This document shows, in pieces, positions 5,771 to 7,428 of a stretch of 7,428 nt of DNA (position 1 is the first letter of the stretch; the number at the start of each line of letters is the position of its first letter). The stretch lies in assembly GCA_022710255.1 (NCBI GenBank), contig JAKLHG010000185.1, positions 1 to 7,428 on the forward strand. Reading direction: 5' to 3'. A program made the translations under genes and the position numbers. The notes beneath the pieces were generated by a model that did not search any database, was not told the DNA's origin, and was given only the letters and a program-made list of their open reading frames with translations. Source of the stretch: Candidatus Hydrogenedentota bacterium (lineage in GTDB: Bacteria > Hydrogenedentota > Hydrogenedentia > Hydrogenedentales > CAITNO01).

Positions 5771-5900
5771 AAGACCGAAAAAAGCGGGACAGTTCCCGCC
5801 GCTTGGGTATGCGCAACCCCAAAGACTATATCCAGTATTCATGCATCCTTTTCAACAAAAAAATCACCTGCAATTTGCGGCCGGAACAGTCCCATTTTTT
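5771..5900. repeat. REPIN/MITE-like unit C
   Basis: This unit opens AAGACCGAAAAAAGCGGGAC and ends with GCGGCCGGAACAGTCCCATT plus a T run to 5900; the two ends are inverted copies of each other. The left arm also folds on itself as GCGGGA-cagt-TCCCGC (5784-5799). An internal stem TTGGG/CCCAA flanks a loop that differs from that of unit B. The gap from B to C (5756-5770) is 15 bp, the same as from A to B (5615-5629), and both gaps begin GCG. The unit ends 100 bp before the integrase promoter. Confidence 0.8.
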
Positions 5901-6000
5901 CTACGCGCACGTATTCAACTTCTTGTTATATTTTTGCCAAACATAAAAAACATACTAACTATTTTATTATAAACAAGATACATACAATATCAGATATACA

Positions 6001-6029
6001 TTGACTCCTGTTTTCCTTTATGTTATAAT
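6001..6029 (+). promoter_or_regulatory. Near-consensus sigma-70 promoter of the integrase
   Basis: TTGACT (6001-6006) and TATAAT (6024-6029) are separated by exactly 17 bp, about 40 nt before the start codon. Just downstream, TATTTAACAG occurs twice (6033-6042 and 6044-6053) with an 11-bp period, about one helical turn. These repeats lie in the expected initiation region and could be an operator for a repressor or for the integrase itself; that role is inferred. Confidence 0.8.
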
Positions 6030-6072
6030 CATTATTTAACAGATATTTAACAGGAAATAGGAGCATATTCCA

Positions 6073-7329
6073 ATGACACAAGGTAGAAGACGGCGTCGTG
6101 GTAGCGGTTCAATTATCAAGCGTGGCAACATATACTGGCTGTATCATACCAGATATGGCAAGTTGCAGGGCGAGTCGCTTGGTACAAGCAGCAAACAGGA
6201 AGCTGACCAGAAGGCTCGTCAACGGCTTCAAGAAATTGATGATGAGATTATACGCAGGAAAATATCCGAAAATACAGCGCCCATTATAATCCACCCTCTT
6301 CCGACTGCGCCTTACCAATACAACCCAGCAGATTTTGCCGAGTCTAGCGGACGTAATATACAAGAATTTATCAAGGCATTGGAATCTCAATACAATGCAT
6401 TTCAGGCGCAGCGAGTATTCTCCAAAAACCCTGTGCTTGACGATATATGGAAACTTGCTGATACCGTAGACGAAGACTTGGGGTTATACATTACCTGGTT
6501 TCAAAACGCAAACCGTTCCATGGCAACACTGGAAAACTACCGCGGCACATACAAAAAATTCAGGCATTATTTTCGTCACATCACAAATATGGGGGACGTA
6601 ACTGAAGATGTAGCCAAGAAATTTGAAGCAGTCTATCTTGAAAAAGGTGTTTCGCAGAACGCTGTGAATCAGTATTTTCTGGCGATGCAGTCCATTTGGT
6701 CCACGGCTATTAAAGAAGGGTGGTATGACGGCATCAACCCATTTCACCCCAAAAGGAACAACGCTAAAAGACAAAAACTGGTTGAGTTTCTGTCGAAGGA
6801 GCAGGTTAGGGATATTTTGGCGGCGGCAGATAGCTTTGAAGATAAGTCCACGTTTTTGTTTATTGCAATCGCCGTACATACCGGGATGCGCAAGAGTGAA
6901 GTGCTTCATATGCGGTGGGAGGATATCGACTTTGACAATAGGATTGTCAAGGTACAAAGAAAGAAAGCAAACCCGGCGAAAGGTATTCAGGCGTTTCTGC
7001 CGAAATCCAAACAGGCGCGTTCGATACCGCTGAAAAGTGAATTGAAAAAGATACTTGAGCCATACATCAGTGAGTCAGGATATATAATCAAGCCGGATGC
7101 CGATATTAATCGCTCTAAATGGAATCTTGCCAAAATAGGGGAAATCACCGAACTTACTGGCATAAAGTTTACTCCCCATCTTTTGCGTCATACCTTTGCC
7201 TCGCACGCTTCCATTGAAGGCATCAGCATCTACAAGATTCAGCGATGGCTTGGACACAGCAATGTGCAAATAACGGCCGATGTATATGCGCATCTCAATT
7301 CCAGCGACGACGATATCGACAGATTTTAA
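6073..7329 (+). CDS. Tyrosine recombinase / phage-type integrase
   Basis: Site-specific recombinase that would integrate and excise a mobile element through a 3'-phosphotyrosine intermediate. The 418-residue protein shows three regions. First is a basic arm-type DNA-binding N-terminus (residues 1-60: GRRRRRGSGSIIKRGNIYW, then GESLGTSSKQEA). Next is a SAM-like core-binding domain (about 135-225, YITWFQNANRSMATLENYRG). Last is the catalytic domain (about 235-410), with Arg273 in HTGMRKSE, a likely lysine at 311 or 313 in KSKQARSIPL, HLLRH with His369 and Arg372, WLGH with His395, and the nucleophile Tyr405 in DVYAH. The catalytic set is complete, so the enzyme is probably active. Start: AGGAG at 6059-6063, 9 nt upstream. 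The gene is visibly AT-richer than the core genes, a sign of transfer. No partner excisionase or cargo is inside the window. Confidence 0.93.
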   Translation: MTQGRRRRRGSGSIIKRGNIYWLYHTRYGKLQGESLGTSSKQEADQKARQRLQEIDDEIIRRKISENTAPIIIHPLPTAPYQYNPADFAESSGRNIQEFIKALESQYNAFQAQRVFSKNPVLDDIWKLADTVDEDLGLYITWFQNANRSMATLENYRGTYKKFRHYFRHITNMGDVTEDVAKKFEAVYLEKGVSQNAVNQYFLAMQSIWSTAIKEGWYDGINPFHPKRNNAKRQKLVEFLSKEQVRDILAAADSFEDKSTFLFIAIAVHTGMRKSEVLHMRWEDIDFDNRIVKVQRKKANPAKGIQAFLPKSKQARSIPLKSELKKILEPYISESGYIIKPDADINRSKWNLAKIGEITELTGIKFTPHLLRHTFASHASIEGISIYKIQRWLGHSNVQITADVYAHLNSSDDDIDRF

Positions 7330-7428
7330 CCACGGAGCTGTGTATTTTGGGGGGATTTAATATGTTCCTGTTTTTTTGATGGCATTTCATCCCAAACGCG
7401 CCCGTCTAATTCTCGCCCGAGTTTCTTG

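Noticed and set aside
5730..6004. Two overlapping 79-80 codon plus-strand frames before the integrase
   Set aside because: They cross repeat units B and C and the AT-rich leader, have no clear ribosome-binding site and show no domain.
6484..6957. 157-codon minus-strand frame
   Set aside because: It is antisense to the integrase core and has no supporting features.

Overview
This is a mostly ordinary chromosomal stretch of a bacterium, interrupted at both ends by mobile DNA. The core genes are moderately GC-rich. The set (thioredoxin, Asd, TsaB, RimI, a UbiE/MenG quinone methyltransferase, an HU/IHF-like protein) is consistent with a free-living or host-associated Gram-negative bacterium with a respiratory quinone, but the sequence alone does not fix the phylum. 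No rRNA, tRNA or CRISPR array was found.

Layout. (1) 1-543: the N-terminal part of a minus-strand DDE-type transposase runs off the left edge. Its upstream end carries directly repeated 36-bp units, probably transposase binding sites at the element's end. (2) 554-1061: trxA with a possible promoter just outside the repeats and a strong intrinsic terminator. (3) 1141-2148: asd, plus strand. (4) 2149-2598: a 450-bp gene-free zone where asd and ubiE/menG converge. It contains a nested pair of inverted repeats, a 15-bp tandem duplication, a T-tailed terminator hairpin and a second long hairpin. (5) 2599-4676: a minus-strand cluster tsaB, rimI, ubiE/menG (in transcription order). (6) 4867-5205: an HU/IHF-like gene, minus strand, with its own possible promoter. 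(7) 5206-6072: about 870 bp without a gene. Its right part is a regular array of three inverted-repeat (REPIN/MITE-like) units separated by exactly 15 bp. (8) 6001-7329: a near-consensus sigma-70 promoter and a 418-residue tyrosine recombinase of phage/integrative-element type, in visibly AT-richer DNA. The last 99 bases (7330-7428) hold nothing I can identify.

How the genes fit together. TsaB (t6A tRNA modification) and RimI (N-terminal acetylation of ribosomal protein S18) are commonly adjacent in bacteria; here the quinone C-methyltransferase follows them. TrxA and Asd are separated by a terminator and are probably independent units. The most interesting DNA is intergenic: two unrelated families of short inverted-repeat elements that both carry a GGGAC-type core. 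They look like non-autonomous elements. I see no convincing new multi-gene system in the window.
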